Source of the DNA: Ciona savignyi
Taxonomy: Eukaryota; Chordata; Ascidiacea; Phlebobranchia; Cionidae
Direction: 5' to 3'
Length of the DNA: 64,000 nt
NCBI GenBank assembly: GCA_000149265.1
Contig: CH003412.1
Span: 3,379,759-3,443,758, forward strand
In this document: one piece after another, positions 13,106 through 24,989 of the stretch
Layout: each line of letters begins with the position of its first letter
How positions within the stretch are numbered: the stretch's first letter is position 1
The notes under the pieces: generated by a model
The model's database searches: none
Seen by the model: only the letters and a program-made list of their open reading frames with translations
What the model was told of the DNA's origin: nothing
Position numbers and translations under genes: made by a program

Positions 13106-14485
13106 TAACGACACCACCTCTTGCACATTTGTTAAGGCGGTTGGTAGTTAAGTTGCGTATTAATATGCATTCACATGAAATGCGGCTGTAAGATTGCCGT
13201 TTGCAAAATGCACTCGCGCGTCAGATCTTAGCAATTGTGTTTCGAAAGTCTGGTCATGAAACGGAAGTTCTGACGTTTATGCAGCATTTAGCAAACGTTA
13301 TATAAGGCGGTGTATTATTACACAATAGTTTACATAACAAATTGTCGAGTTTTGGGAGCTTTTGTTTAGCATTACAAACACTTATACCGTGCAAAAATAT
13401 CGGGAGCAATGATGTGGTCTGTGGGAATTATTCTTATGCAGCAGTAGTTATTACACCGGCAGCTGCGGTGGTTATATAACAGGTGGGAGAATGTGGAATT
13501 ACACAACAGGGGGGGTGCAAAGGTAGGTCGTGTCCACCCTTTCAGTGGTTATGATATTTTACACGGATGTCATGAGAAATATAGGATGGAAAATTTATCG
13601 CTGCAATATTTTCTTTCGACTTACAAAACTCAATAAACTACTGGGTTCAAATACCCTTCTTTGACGATCAAAATCGCGACTCAAATCCTCTGTTTTGTGT
13701 TCGAAATACTGTTTTATGCGTTCGTAATAGGACTAAGCCACGAACAATTATAATGCTAGACAACGTTTAAACGCGGTTAAAAACTTTTGATTATCCGTTT
13801 TCAACCAGATATTTTTAAAAATTGTGCACGTTAGCCCTTTATTTGTATTTTTATTATTTACTATATATATGCCTACCTACGTGTTTAGACGTTGCCTTCA
13901 TTTGTGGTACCTCTCTTGTTAATTAAAATATATATGAAAGAAAACACGGTGAAATTTTTAGTTGCAAGATAATCTTGTAGAGAAAAATACCTCATTTTTT
14001 GATAGCTGATTTGAATTTTTTTACTCGATGCTTGGTTGTAGCAAAATAAAAACCCATAAGCAAACGTTACGTAAGATCGCATAAACGTGTGTGTATCCGT
14101 GTGTTTGTGTGTGTGTGGTTACGGCGCAACCAAGAACGACTTCTGGTGATATACTAGTTTGTGCACCCTCAAAGAATAGCCGATTCAGTAACACTCATAC
14201 TAAGCTTCCATGGGTTAAAGTGACAACTTTATAAACTCCAACTTTAGTTGTCCAGGTGTTATAACGATTTAAAGGTTTAAAATGTCTCATTAGCAGTGAT
14301 TATGTAAATTGCCTGTAGCGCTACAGCGGTTTCCAGCAAATCGCAGCAAATTGGGTAGGTTAGAATGTCCGGCCAATTTCAGTCCTTTCCTCTCTGTGTT
14401 AGGTTTAACTGCATTCTCGAAAGAACTTTTGTTCACAGATATCGTCGTGAGTAATCTGCACAACTAGGCAAATTAAGCATTAGGA

Positions 14486-16892
14486 ATGCAGCTTTTAAGC
14501 TTCCTTATAATTCTTTGTGTATTTGCATCATCAGCCATTGGGGCTTACCCAGAAAGCACCGTTGGATATGAACAACCAGTGTACAACTTGACTGCAAACC
14601 AGCCAAAGGTACTAACTAAATAAAGACTGTTAAAGAAAGAAATTTGATGTAGTTGCTTTGATAACTTTGGTGGCCACGTCTGACAAATTTAGATCATCGA
14701 TATTCTAAACGATTCTTCTTTTATTGTATTTTTTCTGTTTTTTTTATGTCTCATCAAAATGTTATATTTGCAAACAATAAACTAAACTTTACATCTTGTT
14801 ATAATTTAGTGCATATAATCCCCTAGGACGGCTCTTATGAAGTTCGAAAATACGCCACAAGCAAATGGGCCAGGACCAATGTAACTGCTTGGTCGTGGGA
14901 GGAAGCAAGTGCAACCGGGTTCAAACGACTTTTCGCTTACATTAGTGGAGACAACAACCGACGTACGTCACGTGTCCAAAATTTTCTAGTCTAGGCTAGT
15001 GTTCCTTAATAGAGATTTTAAGTTCATTAAGGGACACTAGTCTAGGCTATATATAAAAACACGATTGGGCCCTCTTTCTATTTTCCGTGGTAACTTGGCA
15101 AATATATACTCAGTTTGTACTTTTTCCAGTTCATGGTATTAATATAAACCTTTTTATTTAAACAGTCCCAAAATAGCATCTGTTAAAGATTAATTGACGC
15201 CGAAAATCCGCAAAATAGCGTCCGTCGGGAATTTTCCTTGGAAAATTACTAAAAAGTAACCACTTTAAATCTAAACCATATTAAATGGTAAAATGGACCT
15301 TCCTTCTAAATGAAGCGTAAAAGAGACTGATCACTAGTTTTAGTGGATTTGAATTGTTGGGGATTTCCCGAAAATTGATTCAATTTAGGTAAGTGGCGTA
15401 AGTCAGTCCAAGTTTTTGGGGTATACAGTAATTCTAATTTTTATCTAATTTGGAAAACGCTGTGTAGCTATAATTTTATTTCTAATCCAATTTTAAAAAG
15501 CTAGATATTTCCTAGTTTTTAAACGCTCCTAACAAGCGACTTCGTGACGTCACACGTACGATGGTAACATTTAATAGAAAAAATTTAGTAATTTGTAAAA
15601 CAATTAAGTGCAAAAACTATGCAACACAAAATTAAACGAAAAAAACTAGAAATTAAATATGCGGCCGGAGCGGTTTGGTACGAACTGATCCGCGGACCAC
15701 TACCGGGGGTAGAGGACCACTGGTTTATAGGGTCAGTAACACTATTTAAATTAGTAATATTATGTTATTGTAATATGTATTTTTCTTAACGGTATAACAG
15801 CGATATAGATAAACAAATATGCAACATGGTTAACCTACGATGCAATCATATCGCCCTGCATGCAAATTAAGCTCAAATTAAAACTTTTAAAACAGAAATC
15901 AAAATGGATATGACGGTTCCTGTAGTTGTCGGGTTCTACGCAAACCCTTGTGTCTTCTGCCAAGATCACTTTACCGTGTGGTTCTACATACCGGAGATTT
16001 ATCAGGCATCTCCACCCATTCCGACCGATCCATCTATCAGTATAATCGTCATGGAAAGCTGGGTTGAATACACCAGGTGGTCATAAGTATTATTGCACTA
16101 AATTTAACCTCAACTGTTGCTATTTTACGAATATTTGCTTCTTGCGGGGTTCGGTAGTGCGAACTGTGCCACACTTCAGAACGTATTTTTTCATAAACTG
16201 TACAATTTCTGCCCTTTTAACCTTTTAAAAATTGCCATAAAAGAATTAAACGAAACATCCAACTTTTAAGAACGTCTCTAGTATAACGCCACAGAGGTAA
16301 AACTGTTTTTTCCTCCAAGGGTGAATACGAGTAGGTCGCAATTTGATAATATTGTGTATAACCGGTGCACATTGCGACTTTAACTAAAGCAAATATGTGA
16401 CAATTTTTCCAGTTTGCTGCAATACACTGCAATAATACCGGTCATCCGACTGTGAGCATGAGTTAATTTTTGGATTGTATACTGATATTAACGTCTATAT
16501 ATTTGTCCTATTGAATAGTTAAACATGCACATACCAGCCTAAACATATCTAGCATGTACAGAACATATAGGCACACCTAGTGTTTTCAGTTAAAACTCAC
16601 AGATGTCAAAAGATCTTTACATTCAACCTGTAAGGTAGATTTGACGTTAAATTTCCGGTTTTAGAATATTCTCCAGGATTCGCTGTAGGAAAGATAGACC
16701 ATGCGAAGGAGACAACTCCAATTAAGACAAAGAATACTGGTGAAGAACTGTGACATGGCTGCAGCATATAGTAGCGAATCCACTATGTACCTTTCGTCAT
16801 TTGATCCCCCATTTAAGTTATTTCACCGTCACAATGAAGTCAGCATGATAAAAGCCAAGAAGAAGACGCCAACAATAAGTGTCACATATTAA
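14486..16892 (+). pseudogene. SOUL/HEBP2-like heme-binding protein, copy A (broken exon 4)
   Basis: Exons 14486-14608, 14827-14962, 15896-16076 and 16675-16892 match the intact copies B and C. Exon 1 encodes a signal peptide (MQLLSFLIILCVFASSAIG); exon 2 holds the SOUL strand YEVRKYATSKW and GFKRLFAYISGDN; exon 3 holds MDMTVPV and the FWYIPE-type core. Exon 4 has an extra C after ATATTCTC and further small indels, so the phase set by exon 3 runs into TAA at 16733-16735. The normal C-terminal frame (DPPFKLFHRHNEVSMIKAKK) is still readable further on, and the copy A stop codon is replaced by a longer tail. Most likely a recent pseudogene; an alternative acceptor would also meet a stop (TGA) further on. 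Confidence 0.75.
14987..15049. repeat. Imperfect 24-bp hairpin in copy A intron 2
   Basis: Arms 14987-15010 and 15026-15049 are inverted repeats with about three mismatches around a 15-bp loop. The arm is built on TAGTCTAGGCTA. Copy B retains only a single short trace at the same intron position (about 27108-27120). Confidence 0.6.
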
Positions 16893-17339
16893 TAACCATG
16901 GTGAAGCTTATAACCAAATCAGTTTATAAATACATATGTCATTGCTATTAATGTGTACATACCTGCAAGTTGTAACCATACTTAAAAGTCACCCCCCAAT
17001 GTATATATAAAACAGAAATATTACTGTTTCTTAACAACCAGCTGAAACCAAATTCGCTCATAAAATACCTTTAATACAAATTTAAAGCTTTCGCGGTTAT
17101 CGATGGGCTTCTAACTGCTTACGCATTTAAATTGTAAATTATTTCCGGGTCTTTAAAGAAAGATAAAAATACAGAAATTTAAAAAATGCAAATTATTTGT
17201 TTATACCGTGTTTCGTTTTAAATGTATTGCGTTATTCAATCTGAAACGAAAAAACGACGTCTGTTATGAATTAAAATCCTCCCACCACTGGTAGAAATAT
17301 CGTCACACTTTTTACTGCAAAAAAAAACAATTCATTTAG

Positions 17340-17984
17340 AGGAAGCAGGTAGCGAACGCAAACATTATGTCAGCAACCAACAGTTTGCAGCTGCAGTTAA
17401 AATGTGCGTGCAAGTGTCTGGATACGTCACCGGTAGACCAAACTGCATGCGATTTAGAACCATTTTTCCAACGAATAAACTAGTAGGCGTAGCAAACTGA
17501 AGGGCTGCTAGATGCTACTTGTACAAAGCAAAACGGCTGTGTGGCAGAATGTTTGACGCGAACGATTCATATACCGAATTCTATACAGGGGACGTTCTTA
17601 GGGACACGCCCATACTGGGTTCGAAAGTTACCCCGGTAAAAAAATATATATACTTGTAGGCTACAAAGCGGAAATTCGTATTAGAACTATATACGATTAG
17701 CTTTTGGAAGAAGATATCACTTACGCTGTAAACACGTACGCATAGGACAGAATATCATTTGCTATTGGATGGACGCCGATAATCCTACCCACCGAAACAA
17801 TTGCAGAATTTCTAAAGGAATACTATGGAAAAGTGTTAACGCGGTTAGACAAACAAGGTATGCAGACTGGCCAAAGAATATCCATTATCAACAAGGACTA
17901 GTTCAAAGGACAAAGCTCAACCTGTAAACATTGCAAAGAAGCGGGGCACAAGTTTGCGAGCTGTCCCTATTACGCTTTTATTTA
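17340..17984 (+). pseudogene. LINE ORF1 (CCHC, gag-like) relic in unit A
   Basis: Strongly decayed version of the ORF1-like sequence at 29640-30436. Recognisable are the N-terminal 'VSGYVTG' stretch, the 'VLTRLDKQGMQTGQRI' stretch near 17840 and the start of the CCHC knuckle near 17930. Several frameshifts and stops are present and it ends mid-knuckle at the unit A/B junction. It lies in the same place relative to the SOUL gene as the copy in unit B, so it was already there before the duplication. Confidence 0.6.
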
Positions 17985-18210
17985 GACGGTTGGTAGTTAA
18001 GTTTATTAATATGTATTCACATTAAGTTTATTAATATGTATTCACACTTATTAATATGTATTCACATTAAAATGTAGCTGTAAGATTGCCGTTTGCAAAA
18101 TGCACGCGCTCGTCAGATCAAAGTTATTGTGTTTTGAAAGTCTCGTCATGAAACGGAAGTTCTGACGCTCATGTAGCATTAAGCATACGTAATATGAAGC
18201 AATATATTAT

Positions 18211-18567
18211 TACACGGCCAGTTATATGACTAATTTTTAGAGTTAGAAAGCTCATGTTTAGTAGAACAACACTTTTACCTTTGTAACACTATCAGGAGTA
18301 GTAATGTGGTCTGCGGGGATTATTCTCATGCAGCAGTGGTTATTATACTGTCACCCTTGCAGTCGTTGAGATATTTTACACGGATATCATAATAAATGTA
18401 GGTTAGAGAATTTATCACTGCGACAATTTTCTACTTACAAAACTGGATGAACTACTGGGTTCATATACCCTTCTTTGATGACCTTTCTAGTTGTCCTTAA
18501 AATACTGACTGTACTATTAAACATGAGCTTTCTAACTCTAAAAATTAGTCATATAACTGGCCGTGTA
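18211..18567. repeat. 54-bp inverted repeat, arms about 250 bp apart
   Basis: The arm at 18211-18264 (starting tacacggccagttatatgac) reappears as its near-perfect reverse complement at 18514-18567. The left arm belongs to the normal unit leader; the right arm is extra sequence absent from the equivalent place in unit A, so it looks like a local inverted duplication specific to unit B. Confidence 0.7.
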
Positions 18568-18748
18568 AAAAAAACTTATCCACGAAAAGTATACTACTAG
18601 TGGACAACGTTTAAACGCGGTTAAAAACCTTTAATTAAATGTATTCATAATCAGATATTTTTTTTAAATGGTGCACGTCGGTCATTTATTTGTATTTTTA
18701 TTAGTTGCAATATATATATATATGTGCCTGGCTATTAGATGTTCATTA

Positions 18749-19710
18749 TAGTACGGGAGCCCGTAGGGGTCAACATAGCTGGAAAAGTAACCAATTTTCT
18801 TCTATATAGCAATGATCTATGTATATTTCCATGAAAGAAAATGGACGTCTGCCGGGCACATTGTGGTGGATGTGGTCAGGGGGGCGTAAAGAGGAGACCC
18901 ACAAATTGAGCTAGATTAGCTCCAAAGGTAACCCGACGAAAGATATTGGAAAATGCTCGGCATATCCTATGGTATCATGAATGGCTATTGCCAGACATTT
19001 TAAGTGGTGGGAAGTGCCCGCCAGACCCATATAACTAGTACCCCAAAATTGAGCTAGATTAGCTCATGAGGTAACCCGATGAAACTAATTGAAAAATGTT
19101 CGTCATGGTCTACGGTATCGTAAATCGCCAATGCCAGACGATTTAAGTGGTGGACCGTGCCTGCCAGACGCCCTTATATGCCCCATGTTCAAAAAATTGA
19201 GCTAGATTAGCATGTAAGGTAACCTCACGAAACATATTGGAAAATGTTCGGCATATCCCAATATATCACGAATGGCTATTGCCAGAAATTTCAAGTGGTG
19301 GGAAGTGCCCGCCAGACCCACATAACTAGTACCCTAAAATTGAGCTAGATTAGCTCATGAGGTAACCCGATGAAACTAAATGAAAAATGTTCGTCATGGT
19401 CTACGGTATCGTAAATCGCCAATGCCAGACGATTTAAGTGGTGGACTGTGCCTGCCAGGCGCCCCCAAATGCCCCACGTTCCAAAAATTGAGCTAGATTA
19501 GCTTGAAAGGTAACCTCACGAAACATACTAGAAAATGATCGGCACAGCCGAGGGTATCATGAATGGATATAGCCAGATATATCTGGTGGTGGGTAGTGCC
19601 CGCCAGATCCCTATAAGCTAGTAGACTACCCCAAAATTGAGCTAGATTTGCACATGCGGTAACCCGATGAAACCAAATAAAAATGTTGGGCAGGTTTTAA
19701 GGCATCGTAA
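18749..19710 (+). repeat. Left TIR of the Academ-like element with six subrepeats
   Basis: Inverted counterpart of 24990-25957. After a unique outer 150 bp it holds about six tandem monomers of 142-149 bp, each starting with 'attgagctagattagc' (near 18905, 19049, 19197, 19339, 19488, 19637). Two monomer types alternate, one with 'gaacattttccaatatgttt'-type sequence and one with 'catgacgaacatttttca'-type sequence (complements), giving a higher-order period near 290 bp. Confidence 0.8.
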
Positions 19711-19818
19711 ATCGCAAAAGTGATATGTGAATTTAATAATTTGATAGCCAAACAGCGTAACGAAGTATTTATTGATGTTCACAAAACAACGAAGGCTAAT
19801 GTTCCGTCATTGACTAAA

Positions 19819-22800
19819 TCATTCCTGTTTTTCTTCCTTATCCGCATCTGAGTCCGAGTCTTCGCTCCACGCTTCGTCAGTTATTTCTATTATTAACTGA
19901 CTGTCGGTTTCTGCAATATCTTCTGCATTTCTATCTTCAAACAACCTGTCGGGTATACTAGGACCCTAAAACCAGATTGGCACAAAAATACCGTTCTACA
20001 CACGCCATCCATAGTCGGTTGAAACTAACCCATTCGTGGGAGATGCTGTCGCAGCACGCATCCACAATCCTGCAATGTACTTCGTCCGTTGGATCTTCAT
20101 CTCGAGAGTTCGGATGCAGGGTGGTAGTAAAGCACAGTCGACTCGTTTAATGTTTGCTAGTGGATTTCCCTAAAAGTCAATGAACCCGTGTTGTTACATT
20201 TGCTGTACGATATTTAAGAACCGGTGATATGAAATTAACGCATTTTGTACCGCAATTACCTGATCAAGTTTGCCGTTCATTTGTAGAAGTTTGTTGTATC
20301 GTGCTTCATTGACATCACGAATTTCACTCTGTCCATACATGCGACAAACAAACTCGGATGCGACATCAAAATCAATTCGCTGCACCTCTCCCATACCGAT
20401 AAAAAGATTAACGTAACAACCACTTTTGTCACTCTCAAGGAGATCAAATGGTTTAGTTTTGCCTTTCCTAAACAAAAAGAACAAATTGTAAATTAAGCCA
20501 TGCTCTCATACAAACATTTTGTGCTTACCTGTAAAAGGCCGAAGTGAAATCACATCCAGTAAATGCATGGTATCCAGGGAGTGCTCTTGAAAGTCCAGGT
20601 TGGCGCTCATCAAGAACATGAACAATGTTAGTCACGTTGATAAACCTCCTGCTTTTTCCCATTCCACAATCCATTACAATGTTGGCTCTACACCGGACTT
20701 CTTGGCGTTGCGCTCCAAGAGCACCAATTAATATCACCAAGACGTCTGTGTCGGATGCCCGCACTATAACATGTCCTATTATTGTTGTTTTCGCAATATG
20801 AAATGCAATCAGCGTATCCGCCACTTCATGGTCGGCTTGAAGGTGTACTGGATTAGTTACATTGATATGATGTTGTCTGTCGGGAACGTATTGGAAGCAC
20901 TCGCCACCATAGGAAGCAATCAAGGTCTTCCCACTAAACAGGTGCCAGTTGTAATCTTCCCCCCTTTTCTGTAAAAGAAACTTGGCTAGTTCGTTTTTAA
21001 ATTTTCCATTAGTGAGAAGCTTTTGTCCGCTCTGCCTGATAGTCTGATTTGGTCCGGTAATCACATATGCTGAACCAATTGCACCTCGCAACCTTCTCTC
21101 ACTTTCTTTAATGGAGCACTCAAGGTACTTGTCGAGACAAACATGTGCCTCATTGGCCCTCCCGGAAAACACCACTGAGAGAATATTGTGCGCAATTGAT
21201 GCATATGATGTTCCAATGTTCGTTTGCGAAAGAACAGAATGCAAAAGAAGTCCTCCGTCATATACCTGTAAATAGGTCGTCGGTAAATCCGCTTCGGTGA
21301 ATATTTCTGTCTGAAGTGATTCTAACTTTTTCAGCAAGGCTGATTTGTCGGTTTTCACAGGCGCCCCGTCACAGTGTGCAAGGGACAATGGATATGTGGT
21401 AATTGGATAGGATATAACATTCCGTAGGTCAAATGCTGTCTTCTCTGCTACAACTACAATCATACGCAGAAACATGTCTCTCAGTCCCTCAGCAGTTGTT
21501 TTTGCCTTCTGCGAGGATAGTACTTTGGCCTTTTGCTTCCAGTTTTGAGAAGCGAAGTTTTGTACAGGCCGTGCGTTTCACAGGTTGAAGAAATCGATTG
21601 CTGTTGGAGTTCCATTCATGTTGAAATTTCTCTTTTTTATCCTGTCCTCTTCTCAGCGTATTGGTTAGATATAATTCGGTATCTTTAGATGCTACATGAC
21701 CGGTAGCAATATTGACTAAAAAAATTGGAGCATCTTCTGCAAATGGATTTCCGAATAGGTCAACTTTTGCACTCAGTGCCGCCATATGACAGTTCTCCTT
21801 TTTTATTCTTGAAGGACGGCATTGAGCTGCTGCACTTTCCCCAAATTCAAGTCCGGTTAATCTTCTGAGCTCTGTGACTGCCATAGACCGCTGTGTCATA
21901 GTCAATGACCAACGGCGCATTGCGTTCACAGAATTTCGAAAGGAAACGATTCATTTCATTGTGGATGCAGAATCACGATTAACTGTCTGCTCCAAAGAGA
22001 GATCAACAGCTGATCTGCTATAATCTTTTGATGTGCGTCTGATGGAAAACGCACCATTTTGTAATATCTCGCGCACCTTTGGGTCTAAACTCTTCAACTT
22101 CCGGAGAAAAAGTGTGCCCCACCTGGCGTAGTTTGGACGGTTCAGGGCGAAGAACACATCCAACATCTGTGGAAATACATTTACATATCCGTCGACGTCA
22201 TTGGTCTTTACACATCTCTGCAGTTCTCTGTGAAGGCGATTGATCAGATAGATGTAAATGGCCCAGTATTGTGCTGTAGATCCAAGATTTCCGTCGAGAA
22301 TCGTTTGAAAGTAATTCTCATAAATCCTCAGATGCTGGGTAACAACTGGATGCGATAGATGTTCTTTTGCTAGTATTGGGTCCAAAGGTACAGTAGACAT
22401 AACTTGTTGGAAGGAATCAAAGTCGTCTTGGGATATTTCAAGAAGAAATCGTTTGTACATTTTCTGTTCTAAGACATTAGCAAGCATCTCGTGAATACGC
22501 GTGCATCTGTTGTAAAACCTCCCCTTGATAAATCCTACCATTGAACCTTCCGCCAAAACGTCGGCTTCGGTGAGAACATATTCAATTCCACTTTCATTTA
22601 TTAGTGTACCAACTGCTCCGTAGAAAGCTAATTCAATGTGAAAGCTCCCTAACATTATCAACAGTTTGTCGAATATGGGGGTTTGGATGGCTTGTATGTA
22701 GTAGGCTTTTATTGCAACGGCCAAGTCGTAAGTAACAACTGCAAAATCCTGGCCAGTCTCCTTTGCAACGTTCATGGTCCGGATCATGGTCTTCCTCACT

Positions 22801-24690
22801 ACATCATTGTTGGTTGGTGATTTCGATATCGGATCCATATAACAAATTCGCTGAAGAGGTAATTTATCTTGAATGTAATTGATCATGAATCCAGCATGTA
22901 AAGGTGTACTGTCTTCCCTCGAACTCCAGAACCAATATAAGTCCAATAAATTTAACCGAATGTTGTAGCCGTCATCGCTTTCTAGTTGTGTACTGAATAT
23001 ATCGGTATCAACATGAGCTTCTGTGGTAAGACTAAGGAAATTGGCTTTGTGTATAGATTTCCCGAACGGGGGTATTTCGCGTTCATTTCCTACAAAACTG
23101 CGTCGGTGTCTAACCTCTCGAAACGCAACTATGGTAGTATTGGTATGTTGGTCACCCTGAATGACATTCTGGTACGTGTGGCCAACAATCGCGTGCAATG
23201 TTCCTTTTCCATCTAAAGTTTCTATGTTTGCGTCATTGTTATCCCAAACACAGGCTGTTGCTAAGTTTGGATCAAGGCAAATCCCATCTGGCGCATCATG
23301 TGTGTCACCTTCAACTGAATACGCCAATTCAGTTTCAAGGCCCTTTACCTCACTGTAGCTTATACAGTGTCCTGATCTGTTCAGAATTTGCATCACCAGC
23401 TTTGAACCTGTAAGGGATGCAAGCCTGAGGCCCATAGCTGTGTGCTTCCATGGCTTTACGGTGCCGTTAGTGACGTTAAAAATGACATCCGATGCCATTG
23501 AAGTGACTTTTCTGTCGATCGTTTCCCTACGTGTGCCACTAAAACTTGGTGTCACACCACCAAGAAGACTTCTGAAAAACAAGTCAACTTGTTCTGGTAT
23601 TTCTGAAGAGCATTCTTTCAAGTTTTGGACAGTTGCAGGATTCAGATTCTTGGTCTTTGGAAGTTGCATAATTAGCGATCGAAGATAGAGAGCGGCACAT
23701 CTTAACTTATTATCCTCTTCATACCGTTTTGCATCCTTATGTAAACGAGACCTGGCATCCTCTTTTGAAAGAGAAGAGCTGTGAATAAAGTTGCCTTTCC
23801 GTTGATCCGCTAATATTATTTTGATTTCTTCTTTAAAAAAATCTTTTACTTTCCTGATAAAATTTTGAGTTGTGTAGGTTCGAATATCTGCCCTATCTCC
23901 TCCACAACTATTATACTCATCTTTGTACATGGCAAGTAAATCAGCCACTAATATACACCGTCGCCTTTCTATGATCTCAGTCTCGATAAATGAACACAGG
24001 CATGTAAATGCTTTCTTGTGGAATGAGAGAGGTGATTTTTCTTCAGTAGGCTTAGATTTAGTGTCAGATTCTCTTAGGAACGCAAGGCGACATGACTTGT
24101 GGTATTCTGCTTCTTTGGCGATTAGGTCTACTCCACTCCGAATTATACTCTTGATTCGTTCATTTTTAGAGACACTCGCCCGTTCACAAAGTGATTCACA
24201 ACCAGCAAGCAGCAACCGTCGCTATTTTTAGTCGAGGTTCTTCTTTCCTATTTTTCTTTTTGCGGCTTTTGCCACAGAAAATACAAGACCCTTTCAACAT
24301 GCCCTGCTTATCGCACTTTGGAAAGACATTACTACACCGTGTCGTGATGCAAGTGATTTTTGCAGCTGGTTCATCGTTAAGTGAAGTGGGTTCTTTCGGA
24401 CGTTTTACTGCTGTGTAGCACTTGTGACAAGAAGGATGATAGCTAAGAGTAGAACTATCATCACTATCATCACTTGCCAAAATGTTTCGTGTGATATCAA
24501 AGTACTTGTCCGATTTTAAATTTTTACGCAAAGCAGCAGCATTTCTAATGGTTTTCCATGTTTTCACATTTACCTTTTGAAGCTGACTTTCCACTTCTGT
24601 TGACTCCTTACAAATGTAGCACTTTGATACGTCTTCGGTGTCAGTGTTCTGGACTGTAAATAGAGTCTGATGCTGTGACATAACAATCAA
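19819..24690 (-). pseudogene. Academ-like transposase with XPG-type nuclease domain, inactivated
   Basis: Reads from 24690 down to 19819 as one multi-domain protein of roughly 1500 residues. N-terminus: paired Cys motifs (CYICK, CHKCY, CIFCGK) and YHKSC, likely zinc-binding. Middle: conserved family blocks with VVTYDLAVAIKAYYIQ and LGSFHIELAFYGAVGTLI, then NRPNYARWGTLFL and LEQTVNRDSAS. C-terminus: EVADTLIA, ASDTDVLVIL and LPGYHAFTGCDFTSAF, which follow the acidic-residue pattern of XPG/FEN1 nucleases, then VDCALLPPCIRTL and an acidic tail. A 61-bp intron (20468-20528, GTAAGC...TTTAG) splits the sequence just after GCDFTSAFYR; a second short intron may lie at 20170-20208. Damage: frameshift near 24200-24215, in-frame TGA 21948-21950, frameshift in an A-run near 21500, and two TAG codons just upstream of the tail. 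Family role is inference from motifs. Confidence 0.75.
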
Positions 24691-24989
24691 CTGTTTCTAC
24701 GACCATTTGATACAAAGCTTAGCCTTACTGTGAGCTACAACAATTACGACAAACTAAACTAGTTGAAAAACACATCTTACTACCGCTAAAGCTGAGACAA
24801 GAAATCGATAACAAAAAATAGTACAGTGATTATGTCATAATGGCGGATGACTACGGGCGGGAAATTGTCCGATGCAGATAAGTAAATCGTTTACATTGGG
24901 GAGCGTTTTTACTAATTATACAAGTTGACCCCCAAGCTGTTCTTGGTTCATGTTATGTTAGGATATGTATGCCGGGCACATTACATCAC

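Larger units (their letters stand above)
13106..17984 (+). repeat. Segmental duplication unit A
   Basis: About 4.9-kb unit starting with 'aataacgacaccacctcttgcac', also found at the head of unit C (about 32736). It runs through a conserved non-coding leader (about 13132-14480), a four-exon SOUL gene copy and a downstream ORF1 relic, and ends abruptly inside the ORF1 relic, where unit B begins with the same 'ggttggtagttaag' leader. Identity with units B and C is visible in exons, introns and flanks, so whole segments were duplicated in tandem, not just transcripts. Confidence 0.75.

Noticed and set aside
18880..19710. CRISPR-like direct repeat array
   Set aside because: Repeats are 142-149 bp monomers without unique spacers, present inverted at the other end of a transposon, in a eukaryotic genome.
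22986..24418. Plus-strand open frames within the Academ-like element
   Set aside because: They lie opposite the minus-strand transposase region, which has clear conserved motifs; the plus frames have none.
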